Positions 51,383 to 60,781 of a stretch of 64,000 nt of DNA are shown one piece after another. The notes under the pieces are model-generated. The model was not told where the DNA came from and did no database searches. It worked only from the letters and a program-made list of their open reading frames with translations. Within the stretch, counting starts at the first letter, position 1, and the number at the start of each line of letters is the position of its first letter. The position numbers and the translations under genes are program-made. Source of the DNA: an uncultured Selenomonadales bacterium (lineage in GTDB: Bacteria; Bacillota; Negativicutes; Selenomonadales; Selenomonadaceae). The stretch spans positions 27,319 to 91,318 of the forward strand of contig CAMJMR010000003.1 of NCBI GenBank assembly GCA_946407095.1, in the 5' to 3' direction.

Positions 51383-51883
51383 TTACTTCAAGTCCGCAAA
51401 CATTTCTTTATTCAGGCCGTTGATGAATTCGTTGACGAGTTTGTCGTTTTCCTTGGTGTCGATGTTTTTGGAAACGACTTTGCCCGCCGCCGCCAAGCTG
51501 AGCGTGACGATTTGCGACTTCATGTCCTCAAAGGCGCGACTGCGTTCACTTTCGATTTCGGCCTGCGCGACTTGCTTCATGCGTTCGATTTCCTTGCGGG
51601 TTTCGGCAACGGCTGCGTCGTGTTCTTGCCGAGCGGTCTGATTCGCCTTGTCGACGATGTCTTGAGCCTTTTTGTGCGCGTCGGCGAGCTGAACTTTGTA
51701 GTCGGCCAAGGTTTGTTCCGCCGCCTTACGGTCTGCCTCCGCCTTTTCCAAGTCGTTGCGGATTTTGTCCGAGCGTTGTTGCAAAAGACGGGCGACGGGC
51801 TTGTAAGCGACTGCACGCAACAGCACGACGAGTATCAGAAAGTTGAGAATCTGCGCGAGAATCGTTGCGTTAATTTCAATCAA
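51383..51883 (-). CDS. atpF: Fo ATP synthase subunit b
   Basis: The stator stalk, 166 residues: one N-terminal membrane helix (residues about 4-24, ATILAQILNFLILVVLLRAV) and a long charged coiled coil (RSDKIRNDLEKAEADRKAAE onward). Normal size. A simple TTACGCA-type repeat separates it from atpE. Confidence 0.95.
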   Translation of the reverse strand: MIEINATILAQILNFLILVVLLRAVAYKPVARLLQQRSDKIRNDLEKAEADRKAAEQTLADYKVQLADAHKKAQDIVDKANQTARQEHDAAVAETRKEIERMKQVAQAEIESERSRAFEDMKSQIVTLSLAAAGKVVSKNIDTKENDKLVNEFINGLNKEMFADLK

Positions 51884-51899
51884 AACAAATCACCCCTTT

Positions 51900-51933
51900 A
51901 ATTACGCATTGCGCGTTACGCATTACGCATTAA
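51900..51933. repeat. simple heptamer-like repeat between atpE and atpF
   Basis: AATTACGCATTGCGCGTTAC followed by GCATTACGCATTAA: four or five degenerate units of TTACGCA. It is one of three such arrays in the window. Confidence 0.65.
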
Positions 51934-52178
51934 AGAAGCGGGTTGGCGTAGAGCATGATGAGCGCGACGACCGTTGCGATAATCGCCATAGCTTCAATCA
52001 AGCCGACGGAGATAAGCGTGTTGGTGAAGAGGGTGTTCTTCGCTTCGGGCTGACGCGTGATGCCGTCGATGAATTTGCTCGTGACCAAGCCGTCACCGAC
52101 GCCCGCGCCGATTGCCGCCAAGCCCATGGTGATACCCGCGCCCAAAAGTGCTGCTGCTACCATAATCGCATGTTCCAT
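51930..52178 (-). CDS. atpE: Fo ATP synthase subunit c
   Basis: The rotor-ring proteolipid, 82 residues in two membrane helices joined by the polar loop TRQPEAKN. The ion-binding carboxylate is Glu in GLIEAMAII. Around it I see no Gln in helix 1 and no ESS/ETT motif in helix 2, so the usual Na-binding set is missing and proton use is more likely. ATG behind AGGAGG. Confidence 0.95.
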   Translation of the reverse strand: MEHAIMVAAALLGAGITMGLAAIGAGVGDGLVTSKFIDGITRQPEAKNTLFTNTLISVGLIEAMAIIATVVALIMLYANPLL

Positions 52179-52205
52179 TTTAAAAAGTCCTCCTTAAAAA
52201 TTAAA

Positions 52206-52775
52206 TCACAAATCGGGATAGAATTCGTCGGACAAGTCGCCGTAAAATTTTTCGCCCGTCGCCAAGCAGAAAACGATTTCCGCCAGCCTGACCAAAGCCT
52301 CGCCTTCAGCACGAGTAGCGTCGCGCTTTAGGGGATTAAGCTTGCCGTTGACGAGCGTGAAGAGTTGCCGAGTGTCTGTGTTGAAGGCTAAAACCGTATG
52401 CATTTTGCCGGGGCTTATCGCGGCCGAGTTGCGGTCGGCGTCGTTGACGCTTACCCACTCAACGGCAATGACGTAAGCCGGCGGCGCGTCGACTTTGACT
52501 TTAAGCGAATCTCTGACAAGATACCTGCCGACGCCTTGAAAACCGTCGAACAAGATGTAATTCCTGTCGCCGTCGAGGTATTTGGGATAAACCGTCGCCG
52601 ATGCCGCCGATTGAATCAGAATCACCGACAAGATGACAATCGCCGCGGCCGCTTTAAAAGCGGCAGAACAGATAGCGCGCCGTGCCGTCTGATAAAGGAA
52701 ACGTAATCGCCGCGCCGGAACGAAATGCCTGCGCATTTCTAGCCCACTTATAGCCGCGAAAAATTTTTTCGGCAC
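52206..52775 (-). CDS. secreted protein of unknown function within the atp operon
   Basis: Up to 189 residues. A long, basic, then hydrophobic N-terminus (AAAIVILSVILIQSAASA) is a signal peptide or anchor. The mature part (TVYPKYLDGDRNYILFDGFQ, GKMHTVLAFNTDTRQLFTLV) looks like a small beta-rich secreted domain. The start is uncertain: the first 45 codons include a CCGCTTTAAAAGCGG repeat copy, and no strong ribosome site is seen. It lies between atpB (16 bases) and atpE (28 bases) in the same direction, so it is likely transcribed with them. Confidence 0.65.
   Translation of the reverse strand: MPKKFFAAISGLEMRRHFVPARRLRFLYQTARRAICSAAFKAAAAIVILSVILIQSAASATVYPKYLDGDRNYILFDGFQGVGRYLVRDSLKVKVDAPPAYVIAVEWVSVNDADRNSAAISPGKMHTVLAFNTDTRQLFTLVNGKLNPLKRDATRAEGEALVRLAEIVFCLATGEKFYGDLSDEFYPDL
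52648..52664. repeat. CCGCTTTAAAAGCGG palindrome copy inside a coding region
   Basis: GCCGCTTTAAAAGCGGC followed by AGAACAG. Here the element is translated as part of the signal region of the secreted protein gene. Confidence 0.65.
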
Positions 52776-52790
52776 AAGTTTGCCCCCCGT

Positions 52791-53465
52791 TTAGTCGGCG
52801 TGGTCTTCCTTAACCGCGTTGGCAAGGTACGCCATTGAAAGCATTGTGAAGATAACCGCTTGCACGCAGCTGATAAAGATACTGAACGCCAGCCACGCAA
52901 CCGACGGTATCGGCATCCAAATCGGCATGAGCTTGAGCAAAACGATGATTAGAATTTCGCCCGCGAGAATGTTTCCGAAAAGACGGAAGGCAAGCGTTAT
53001 CGGCTTTGCAATTTCCTCGATCATGTTGATGATGACGAAAACCGGCGTGGGTTGGAAAAAGTGCGCAATGTAATGACCGCCCTTGAAGTACAAGCCGAGG
53101 CAGTGAACGATACAGACTACCAGCAGGGCAAGTCCGAGCGTCGTGTTCAAGTCGTTGGTTGGCGACGCCATGAGCGGCACGAGTCCGATTAGGTTGCTTG
53201 CCAACAGGAACATGAACAGCCCGACGATAAGCGGCGCAAGCATACGCCCGCGACTGCCCATCATTGCGTCGATTTGGTCGTGAAGCCACAGGATAATCAT
53301 TTCGACGAAATTTTGCCAGCCTTGCGGAATGACTTTCAGGTTGCGCGTAGCCAGACACGCGACCAAAAGCACGATGCCCATAGCCAGCCACGTCATCTTG
53401 AGCGTTTCGATGTTGAACGTCAAGCCGAGGAACTGAATCGTCTCGCGGACACCAATTTCATGCAT
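52791..53465 (-). CDS. atpB: Fo ATP synthase subunit a
   Basis: The stator ion channel, 224 residues with about five to six membrane helices. The key Arg is in ITLAFRLFGNILAG and the C-terminal helix has ISCVQAVIFTMLSMAYLA. ATG behind AGGAGGTGAATTT. It lies about 105 bases after the AtpI-like gene. Confidence 0.95.
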   Translation of the reverse strand: MHEIGVRETIQFLGLTFNIETLKMTWLAMGIVLLVACLATRNLKVIPQGWQNFVEMIILWLHDQIDAMMGSRGRMLAPLIVGLFMFLLASNLIGLVPLMASPTNDLNTTLGLALLVVCIVHCLGLYFKGGHYIAHFFQPTPVFVIINMIEEIAKPITLAFRLFGNILAGEILIIVLLKLMPIWMPIPSVAWLAFSIFISCVQAVIFTMLSMAYLANAVKEDHAD

Positions 53466-53570
53466 AAATTCACCTCCTTACAAAAAAATTTTTCAAGCCG
53501 CGTTAAAGAACACCTCCTTTATCTTTTACGCCAACCGCGCAGATTTTTTTGCCGTAAAAAATTTCCGAGC

Positions 53571-53945
53571 TTAAAACTTTCGTTTGAGTTCGGAACGAGC
53601 CAGGACGAAGAGCGATGCAAGATAAAACACGCCAAAAGAAATTGCCGCCGCCAAAAACAATTCGGTGGAAATGTGAACGGCGACCGCCAAGACGACGAAA
53701 ATCATTCCGAGCCGCAACAACAAACCAATCAGCATGATTTTTTTCGCTTGAGGCGCGGGGGAATTTGCGGCCGCCTCCAAGCGCGCTGCCGTCGACAGGA
53801 AATAAAAAAAGTTCAACAGCGCACCAATCAAGACCGCTCCGCACAAACGAAGCTGACCTGCCGAAATTAGTTGCAAAGACAAAACTGCTGCGACTGCCGA
53901 AAAAACTTTCCAATTTTCCTTGAACGTGCTTAATACCTGTCTCAT
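53571..53945 (-). CDS. atpI: AtpI-like membrane protein
   Basis: A small protein of 124 residues with four hydrophobic segments, at the head of the ATP synthase operon, where AtpI (a c-ring assembly/Mg-related factor) is normal. Sequence support is weaker than position: AtpI is poorly conserved. The start is uncertain; ATG 53945 (MRQVLSTFKENW) has no good ribosome site, and a TTG at 53984 in the same frame is the alternative. Confidence 0.75.
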   Translation of the reverse strand: MRQVLSTFKENWKVFSAVAAVLSLQLISAGQLRLCGAVLIGALLNFFYFLSTAARLEAAANSPAPQAKKIMLIGLLLRLGMIFVVLAVAVHISTELFLAAAISFGVFYLASLFVLARSELKRKF

Positions 53946-54020
53946 GCCGTCAACACTTCGACGCCTTAAAGATTTTCCCTTCAAAAATGTTAAAAATCCG
54001 TAAGCAGGCGGCGCAAGCGT

Positions 54021-54213
54021 GACGAATTGAGTTGTCGGCTCCGATTCAGCGTTGTCTACCTACTTTCTTTGTGCGGACAAAGACCCGCTTTAAAAGCGGG
54101 GGAACAGTGTGGAAACTGTTCAACCTCTTAAACCGTCGAGAAGTTTAAGCGTGCCATCCGGATGCAAACCTCATGCCTCGCGCATTCGCCGGCGGCGCGC
54201 GTCCTTGCGCGCC
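54021..54213. repeat. dispersed multi-hairpin element, copy C (gap between atpI and gatB)
   Basis: This gap of about 330 bases holds no gene. It contains a left end like copy A (TTGTCGGCTCCGATTC), a TACTTTCTTTG segment with a short hairpin, the palindrome CCCGCTTTAAAAGCGGG (54084-54100), an AACAGTGTGGAAACTGTT hairpin, and a GGCGCGC-GTCCTT-GCGCGCC hairpin (54194-54213). The last has the same loop as copy A. Confidence 0.55.
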
Positions 54214-54237
54214 TCATCCTCTGCAACGTATCATTAC

Positions 54238-54265
54238 AAAAAAAATCCCGCCTTCCGACGGGAAA
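54238..54265 (-). terminator. terminator of gatB
   Basis: CCCGTC-GGAA-GGCGGG hairpin followed by T8 on the minus strand, 16 bases after the gatB stop. Confidence 0.85.
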
Positions 54266-54277
54266 AAGTTTTTTATG

Positions 54278-55720
54278 TTAAGCGTCGAGTTTCTTGGCGA
54301 GCAGCTGATTGACCAGCTGAGGATTGGCTTTGCCCTTCGTGAGCTTCATGACTTGACCGACCAGCGCGCCGGCCGCTTTTTTCTTACCGCCGCGATATTC
54401 TTCGACTGCCTTGGGATTTTTGGCAATGACTTCGTCGATAACGCCTTCAAGCGCACCCGTGTCCGTGATTTGCACGAGCCCCTTGTCCTTGACAATCTGC
54501 GCGGGCGAGGCGGGCGACTTCCACATTTCGGCGAAGACGGTCTTGGCTATCTTGCCGCTTATCGTGCCTTTGGCGATTAGCTGAATCATTTCGGCGAGGC
54601 GTTTTGCGTCAACGGGCGAGCGTTCAATCGTCAAGCCGTCGGCGTTCAAGTTCTTGGACAAATCGCCCATAATCCAGTTGGCGGCGGCTTTGGCGTCGGC
54701 TCCGGCGTCAACGACCGCGTCGAAGTATTCAGCCATAGCCCGCGAGCTTGTGATAATCCCCGCGTCGTATTCGCTCAGCCCGAACGTTTCAATCAAGCGC
54801 GCGCGACGAGCGTCGGGCAATTCGGGCAAAGACTTCCTGAACGCCTCAATCTCCTCATCCGTCGTGACAATCGGCGGCAAATCGGGTTCGGGCATGTAGC
54901 GGTAGTCATGCGCGTCTTCCTTAGAGCGCATCGATTGCGTAATGCCCTTTTCGGGGTTCCAAGTGCGAGTCTCTTGAATAATCTTGCCGCCGTCGTCGAG
55001 AACTTCAGCCTGCCGCTCAATCTCATAGTTAATCGCGTCTTCGAGAGCCTTGAACGAATTGATATTCTTCATTTCGGTGCGCGTGCCGAGCTTGTCGCTG
55101 CCGACGGGGCGCAACGAAACGTTGATGTCTGCGCGGAGGTTGCCCTCCTCCATGCGGCAGTTGCTTACGTCAATGTATTCAAGGATTGACTTAATCTTTT
55201 CCATGTAGGCGCGAGCTTCGGCGGCGGAATGCATATCGGGTTCGCTGACGATTTCAATCAGCGGGACGCCCGTGCGGTTATAGTCGACGTTCGAGCTTGC
55301 CGAGTCTTTAATCGTCGTGCCGCTATGTACCAGCTTGCCCGCGTCCTCCTCCATGTGTATGCGAGTGAGGCGGACGGTCTTGCGCACGCCGTCGACGTCA
55401 ATCTCAACGTGTCCTTCGTAGGCTATCGGCAAGTCGTATTGCGAAGTCTGCCAATTCTTGGGCAAGTCGGGGTAATAATAATTCTTGCGGTCGAACTTGC
55501 TGTACTTGTTGATTTTGCAGTTGGTGGCGAGCCCGGCTTTTATAGCGAATTCGACGACGCGCCTGTTGACTGTCGGCAAGACGCCCGGCAAGCCGAGGCA
55601 TACGGGGCAAACGTGAGTATTTTGTTCCGCGCCGAATGTCGTTGCGCATCCGCAGAAAATTTTCGTCGCGGTCTTCAGTTCGCTGTGAATCTCCAATCCG
55701 ATAACGGCTTCGTATTCCAA
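54278..55720 (-). CDS. gatB: aspartyl/glutamyl-tRNA amidotransferase subunit B
   Basis: The kinase/tRNA-binding subunit of GatCAB, which converts Glu-tRNA-Gln and Asp-tRNA-Asn to the amidated forms. Typical start [20 protein letters not shown], zinc Cys pairs ([17 protein letters not shown]), [10 protein letters not shown], and the C-terminal YqeY-like tail domain. The start is TTG 55720, eight bases after GGAG; the GTG at 55729 abuts the ribosome site. 480 residues, normal. gatA and gatC are not adjacent in the window. Confidence 0.95.
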   Translation of the reverse strand: MEYEAVIGLEIHSELKTATKIFCGCATTFGAEQNTHVCPVCLGLPGVLPTVNRRVVEFAIKAGLATNCKINKYSKFDRKNYYYPDLPKNWQTSQYDLPIAYEGHVEIDVDGVRKTVRLTRIHMEEDAGKLVHSGTTIKDSASSNVDYNRTGVPLIEIVSEPDMHSAAEARAYMEKIKSILEYIDVSNCRMEEGNLRADINVSLRPVGSDKLGTRTEMKNINSFKALEDAINYEIERQAEVLDDGGKIIQETRTWNPEKGITQSMRSKEDAHDYRYMPEPDLPPIVTTDEEIEAFRKSLPELPDARRARLIETFGLSEYDAGIITSSRAMAEYFDAVVDAGADAKAAANWIMGDLSKNLNADGLTIERSPVDAKRLAEMIQLIAKGTISGKIAKTVFAEMWKSPASPAQIVKDKGLVQITDTGALEGVIDEVIAKNPKAVEEYRGGKKKAAGALVGQVMKLTKGKANPQLVNQLLAKKLDA

Positions 55721-55875
55721 ATCTATCACTCCTTTTACTTGCGGCAGATTTTACAACGTCGCACCGATTCGCGCAACAAAAAATCTGTCAGCCCCTAAAT
55801 GCAAGAATCCCCCGACCGCAATCGAGGGATTCTTTTTGCACAGCCGCCCGCCTTTGGCAAGCCCGCCGCCGAAAA

Positions 55876-55959
55876 GCAATTAGGAATGTGGAATTAGGAA
55901 TGAGGAATGACAACGTTGCGTTTTAAATTCCTCATTCCACATTCCTAATTCCTAATTGC
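55876..55959. repeat. inverted TAGGAATG-type repeat after the GIY-YIG enzyme gene
   Basis: The arms 55876-55908 (GCAATTAGGAATGTGGAATT and on) and 55927-55959 are nearly perfect inverted copies built of 7- to 8-base units. It lies directly after the stop at 55962 and could act as a long hairpin terminator. Confidence 0.75.
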
Positions 55960-55961
55960 CT

Positions 55962-58900
55962 TTAGTCCATTTCCTTCACGTGCGAAAGGATGAACTCTCG
56001 CTCTGCCGCCGTCAACCCGTATTTATCGAACAGCCGCTCGTCCAGCTCCGTCACGCTCAAGCTCCAATCGATGTCACTGCCCGTCGTGAAATCTTGCAAC
56101 GGAACCTTTGCCCACGTCGCCGGCGGATTGTGCTGTGTCACCTTCAGGATGCCCAGCATAGCGCGGCAAAATCGGGTCTTGATGTATGCTAGGCAGGCCT
56201 GTGCTTCCGCCTCCGTATCGAACGCTCCGACGCTGATAAAGGTCTCTGTGTGGCCGACAAGCGGCGAGCCGACAAGCGGCGAGCCGACAAGCGGCGTTAC
56301 CAACACTTCACCCAATGCACCACTGCCGTTAGATTCGGGAACCAAAACTTTCCACTTTTCCAGCGGCGTAGGGTTGTTGACCCAATCGCGGCGAAAATAT
56401 TTGCAAACGCGTACATTATTCAATCGACCGTAAGCTTGAATGTATTCGCGACCGTCGTCGGGTTTTTCGTCGAAAAATAAATCCGTGAATGTCTCGATAA
56501 GGCTTGTTGCAAAATCGTTGGCGTGACCTTCGGAAATAATTTTGATAGCGTCAGGATTATCATCGTGAAATTTTTTCGTGAGCCGATAAATCGTTTTGGA
56601 AAAAACAATGTCGCTGAGCGGTTGGAAATTCGGATTGTCGACGCAAACTTTTTGATGAATGCCGCGCAACTCTTCAAAGGGAATGAATGTCCCAATCGCG
56701 CCGAAGTTTTGATTCGCGTCGCGTAAAGTTATGACAATGCCTCCCTTGATGTCGGAGTCGGGGAAAAGTTTTTTTTCGCTGTCTTCGTCCGAAATATATT
56801 TTGTGCTGTCAGGAAAATATCGGACAATCTTAATATGTTTGTCGCAGAGCATTTCTTGATTAAATTCTTTTGGCGTTGCACCCGCATTGAAGAGGCACCG
56901 CGCAGGATGAATCAATGAAACTCTGTCGGCAAGGTTGAAAGCCGTCTTCAAAAACAAATGATAGATAGGCGGATTGAAGTTGCCCGTGCTTGTCGTTGAT
57001 TGATAGGGCGGGTTGCCGACGACGGCGTCGAAAAACATTTTACCGACTCCTTTGCTCCAAAATTGCGCGTTGGTTATTTGCTTGAAGAAAACTTGCGGAT
57101 TGTTCTTGAGGGTGTCGATGATGTTCGGGAAGTGTTTGGCGTGCACGACGACTTTGTCACGGTAGCCGCGCAGGGTGCGTTGCGTGATTTTTTCAGCCAT
57201 GGGCGTCTTGCAGAGTGCAAAGACGTTATTGGCGACGGTCAAATCCCAGAGGCGGCGGCATTCGGCGAGCGGGGTATTGTCTTCGACGAGGTTTTTGGCT
57301 TCGAGGCGGGCGCGATAGATGCTGTAGGCGACGTAGAGCGGATAGAGGCCGGTTTTGGAATTAATTTCGAGGATTTTGCTTTCGGGCGTGAAGTCGTCGG
57401 AATGAATGCGGCAAGGTTTGTCGGTGTCGTCGAAGAAGCAGCCGCCGAAGACGGAGGCGAGGTGCAGATTGACGACGCGCCACGGCGTGAGGACGGTTTC
57501 CTTGTCGGGGTTCTTGAAGGTGGCGAACAGCGCGGCGATGGCTTTGACGCGAGCGGTCGGGTTGAGGTCGTCGGCAGCCTTGGCGCGTTCGCGGACTTCG
57601 TTGCCCGTGCCGATGAAAATGTCGGGGTCGTAGTATTCGACGAAGTCGGCGAAAATTTCTTTGGTGACGCCCTTAGGCATGAATTCTTCCCAGGAGGCGT
57701 CGTCGACGAGAGCGGCGAAGCGGTCAATAGTGATGTCGTCTTCGAGCTTAACGTCCGCGCCGTAGATAAGCAAGGGCATTCGGATTGAGACTTGCCGCAA
57801 GATTGAAATGGCTTTGAGGCGTTTGCGTTTCTGTTTGGCGAGTTCTTTTTGTTCGGGCGTAAGTTCGCGCTTAGCTTTGTCGATTTTTTCGCGCTTTTCC
57901 TTGTCGACGCCCTGCTTGTTTACGTCAACGTCTTTGGCGGCGGTGGCGGAGGAACCGATACGGGCTTTGAGGTCGTCGAATTTCTTCATGTCGAGGTCGT
58001 TGAGCTTTAGGAGCTTGTCGTTGTAAAGGCAGTTATCGTCGAAGCCGTTGCGTGCGGCGCGTTCAATCCAAGCGCGTTTGAGTTGAGTGAGGAGCTTGTC
58101 GGCGGTGTAGCGCATATGGGAGCCGCTTAGGGAGATGACGGGGCAAAAGTTGAGCAGTTCGCCGAGAACAGCGCGGTCGCCGTCCTTAGTCTTGCCCGCC
58201 TTCGGAGAAATGGTCGCGGCTTCGGTAATCATTCGGAGGGTGCGGTCGGGCGCGAAGTCGAAGACGAAACAGTTGGTCTTTACTTTGCCGCCGAGTCTGC
58301 AAGGGCTTTGGACGCGGAAAATGGTTTGCAGGTAGCTTGCGGCGGAAGTCGCCTTGCCGCCCGCCAGATAAAGCACGGCAGTCCATTGCGGCACGGTTAC
58401 GCCCGTCGTGAGCTTGCCGCAGGAAAGAGTTATCGTGAATTCGTTGGCAGCGATGGCGTCCTTGACCAGTTCGAGGGCGTTGGTGTAGTTGTTGTCGTCG
58501 TCGCCGTCGCCCGCCACGTTGACAATTTCGTAGTAGCAAAAGGCGGGATGGTCTTTGAGCATTGCGCTGAGGGCGCGTCCTTCCTTGACGCCGGGGACAA
58601 TCCAAAGCGTGTGCTTGAAGAGTTCGCGGAAGGCGGGCTTGGAAAACGGGTAATTGTTATCGCTTTCCATGCCGAGCATGTCGAGGAATTTTTTAACGTC
58701 GCGCTTGTGAACGAATCGGCCGCGTTTGTCGGTGCTGAAGAATTCGCGGAAGTTAAAAGCCTTGTCGTCGTCGTCAATGTAATTGAACGCCTTGCCGAGG
58801 TCGTAGGTGTAGATGTTCATTTTGGGCAGGTCGTCGTAAGGATTTGAGTCGCCGCCGTGCTCTTCGTCCCAATCGGCCTTTGCCTTTTGTTCGCTGACGT

Positions 58901-59858
58901 AATCCCAAGTAAAAACGTTGTCGCCGTAGCGTTCGAGGAGGTTGAAGGGCGTGCCGCTTAGTTCAAGGCGTTTGGTGGTCGGCTTGATGAGTTGCGCGAT
59001 AACGTTCTTGCCGATTTTGGTAGTGGTGCCTTCGTGCGCCTCGTCGATGATAACGAAGTCCCAATCCAAATCTTTGTTGAAGACGTCAGAATTCTTTTTG
59101 ACTTTGCCGCCGACAACGTCAGAGCCGCGCAGGTCTTGAATGGAGGCGAAGTAGACGAAATTTTTTCCGCTTGCGAGCAGCTGATTGAGCGTCTTGCCTT
59201 GAAACTTTGAGCCGAAATCGAAACCGGTATCGCCGTGAAAAATTTTCGGGAAGTCTTCAAACCAGTTGGCATTGACGACGGGGCGATGCGTGATGACGAT
59301 GGTTTTGGCGAAGTTCATGCGCTTGACGACTTCGAGGGCGCAAAGGGTCTTGCCGAAGCGCATTTTGGCATTCCAAAGGAAATCGTTGCCCTTCTTGAAG
59401 TGCTTGACGGTGAGAGCAATCGCCTCCTCCTGTTCGGGTCGGAAATCGATATCGTCGGGCGTTTCGAGCGTTTTGGCGGCGAGTTTGTCTTTGACGGTTT
59501 TGATAGCGGCAATGGCGGTGTCGAGGTCGATTCTGAACCATTCGCGCCCTTTCGAGCCGCGCAAGTTCGTCCGGTATCTTTTCAGCACGCGGTGGACGTG
59601 ATAATCGCGGAAAGACTTATCGCCTTCGACGGCAAGCTCGGTGTAAAGGAGGTTGAAGGCAATGCCGGCGGTGGTCGTGTATTGTTTGATTCGTTCGTTG
59701 GCGGCGGCGTTTAGGGCGCGGCAATTCGGCGGAAAGGAATCTGCGCGGCGGTCGGTCGTCAAGGTGGTGTCGCCGATTTTGAGGCGTCCTCTGTGCGCGG
59801 CGTCGGGTATCGAGAAAATGTAAATCAGCTTGTACTTGAAGGCGGCATCGAATTTCAT
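55962..59858 (-). CDS. GIY-YIG / SF2 helicase / Eco57I-type methylase restriction-modification protein
   Basis: A single 1298-residue chain. Residues about 9-60 resemble a GIY-YIG/T5orf172 nuclease (KLIYIFSIPDAAHRGRLKIG). A helicase core follows, with Walker A-like MRFGKTL near 168, IIDEAHEG near 271 and LSGTPFN. A basic coiled linker (about 620-680) leads to an N6-adenine methylase part with VVGNPPYQS near 948, then a target-recognition region. It should cut and methylate DNA with its 308-residue partner, whose gene overlaps the start by four bases. A SAM-binding DxFxGxG loop is not obvious here. Three PLVGS repeats occur near residue 1190. Confidence 0.82.
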   Translation of the reverse strand: MKFDAAFKYKLIYIFSIPDAAHRGRLKIGDTTLTTDRRADSFPPNCRALNAAANERIKQYTTTAGIAFNLLYTELAVEGDKSFRDYHVHRVLKRYRTNLRGSKGREWFRIDLDTAIAAIKTVKDKLAAKTLETPDDIDFRPEQEEAIALTVKHFKKGNDFLWNAKMRFGKTLCALEVVKRMNFAKTIVITHRPVVNANWFEDFPKIFHGDTGFDFGSKFQGKTLNQLLASGKNFVYFASIQDLRGSDVVGGKVKKNSDVFNKDLDWDFVIIDEAHEGTTTKIGKNVIAQLIKPTTKRLELSGTPFNLLERYGDNVFTWDYVSEQKAKADWDEEHGGDSNPYDDLPKMNIYTYDLGKAFNYIDDDDKAFNFREFFSTDKRGRFVHKRDVKKFLDMLGMESDNNYPFSKPAFRELFKHTLWIVPGVKEGRALSAMLKDHPAFCYYEIVNVAGDGDDDNNYTNALELVKDAIAANEFTITLSCGKLTTGVTVPQWTAVLYLAGGKATSAASYLQTIFRVQSPCRLGGKVKTNCFVFDFAPDRTLRMITEAATISPKAGKTKDGDRAVLGELLNFCPVISLSGSHMRYTADKLLTQLKRAWIERAARNGFDDNCLYNDKLLKLNDLDMKKFDDLKARIGSSATAAKDVDVNKQGVDKEKREKIDKAKRELTPEQKELAKQKRKRLKAISILRQVSIRMPLLIYGADVKLEDDITIDRFAALVDDASWEEFMPKGVTKEIFADFVEYYDPDIFIGTGNEVRERAKAADDLNPTARVKAIAALFATFKNPDKETVLTPWRVVNLHLASVFGGCFFDDTDKPCRIHSDDFTPESKILEINSKTGLYPLYVAYSIYRARLEAKNLVEDNTPLAECRRLWDLTVANNVFALCKTPMAEKITQRTLRGYRDKVVVHAKHFPNIIDTLKNNPQVFFKQITNAQFWSKGVGKMFFDAVVGNPPYQSTTSTGNFNPPIYHLFLKTAFNLADRVSLIHPARCLFNAGATPKEFNQEMLCDKHIKIVRYFPDSTKYISDEDSEKKLFPDSDIKGGIVITLRDANQNFGAIGTFIPFEELRGIHQKVCVDNPNFQPLSDIVFSKTIYRLTKKFHDDNPDAIKIISEGHANDFATSLIETFTDLFFDEKPDDGREYIQAYGRLNNVRVCKYFRRDWVNNPTPLEKWKVLVPESNGSGALGEVLVTPLVGSPLVGSPLVGHTETFISVGAFDTEAEAQACLAYIKTRFCRAMLGILKVTQHNPPATWAKVPLQDFTTGSDIDWSLSVTELDERLFDKYGLTAAEREFILSHVKEMD
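56253..56297 (-). repeat. 15-base tandem repeat in the recognition region
   Basis: Three perfect or near-perfect copies of GCCGACAAGCGGCGA on the plus strand, encoding PLVGSPLVGSPLVG in the C-terminal region of the enzyme. Copy changes stay in frame. Confidence 0.8.
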
Positions 59859-60781
59859 TTCTGCGCTCCTTTCGTGAGACTTATGAACTCCACGACTTCA
59901 CCCGTGCGCCAGTCGAGTATTTTGCAGTTCGCGCCGCCGAAAAGGTTTGCGTTTTCCTGGAAGGGCGGCGAGCCCGTCAAACCGTCCATTTGCCACAGGT
60001 TCCACGATATGACGTCGGCAACTTCGCGCCAAAAATTTTGCGGCGGCTTGCAAGTGAACTTGTCGGCGAAATATTCGACGACGGTATCAAAGACGTTGCG
60101 GCGGGCGAGGAAGAGGTTATCGCCTTGGAAGTCGTAACCGTAGACGCTTTGCACGGCGCGCAGAGCCCATTCCGTCCAGTCGTTGAGGGTTTTGGTTTCC
60201 GCGTTGACGAGGCGCAGTTTTCTATCCAAAAGTCCAATGCGTTCGGCGAGGGGAATTGTTTCGCCCGTGACGACGTTGTAGCGGCTGCCGAGGTAGGGAG
60301 CTTCGCCGCAAGTTATTTCGAGGCGCGGCGAGGTGACGTAAACTTGCCACAGCGTTTCGTTTTCGGCTAGCCACTTGGCAACGATGGTATCGGCGGGCGT
60401 GTCGTTCATTGCCGGCGAAATTTTGCTTTGCCCAAACCACGCGGCGGCAATCTTTTCAAAATCTCCGTCGATAATCGCTTTAGTGGTCGGCGAGTCGTCT
60501 TTGAACTTGTAGCTGTCCTTGAGCCACGGCGTGACGATATTCCTAAGCCAAGCGGTGTCCGTCACGTCGTTTTGAAGGCGGCAGATGTCGGGCGGCGTGA
60601 AAATTTCTGCGCGGTCGCGAGTGCGTTGCTTTTGATGCGCGCGAAGTTTTTCATGGCGCGGACGAATCAAATCAACATGTTCGGCTTGCATTTCGCGGTT
60701 GCCGTGTTCGCCGTTCGCCCAGAGGATATTTTTTTCGGTCGTCCTGTCTTTGAGGAGGATGTTTAAAATTTCGTTGTTCAT
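59855..60781 (-). CDS. restriction-modification partner subunit (methylase N-terminal part)
   Basis: A 308-residue protein. The N-terminal KILWANGEHG-like NILWANGEHGNREMQAEHVD and the RAEIFTPPDICRLQND motif are typical of the region before the SAM loop in N6-adenine methylases. It probably supplies the missing methylase part, or a specificity part, to the large enzyme encoded next. ATG 60781 overlaps the stop of the zinc-ribbon methyltransferase gene (ATGA); its own stop overlaps the large enzyme start. Three genes are thus coupled. An in-frame TTG at 60805 is possible but less natural. Confidence 0.75.
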   Translation of the reverse strand: MNNEILNILLKDRTTEKNILWANGEHGNREMQAEHVDLIRPRHEKLRAHQKQRTRDRAEIFTPPDICRLQNDVTDTAWLRNIVTPWLKDSYKFKDDSPTTKAIIDGDFEKIAAAWFGQSKISPAMNDTPADTIVAKWLAENETLWQVYVTSPRLEITCGEAPYLGSRYNVVTGETIPLAERIGLLDRKLRLVNAETKTLNDWTEWALRAVQSVYGYDFQGDNLFLARRNVFDTVVEYFADKFTCKPPQNFWREVADVISWNLWQMDGLTGSPPFQENANLFGGANCKILDWRTGEVVEFISLTKGAQK

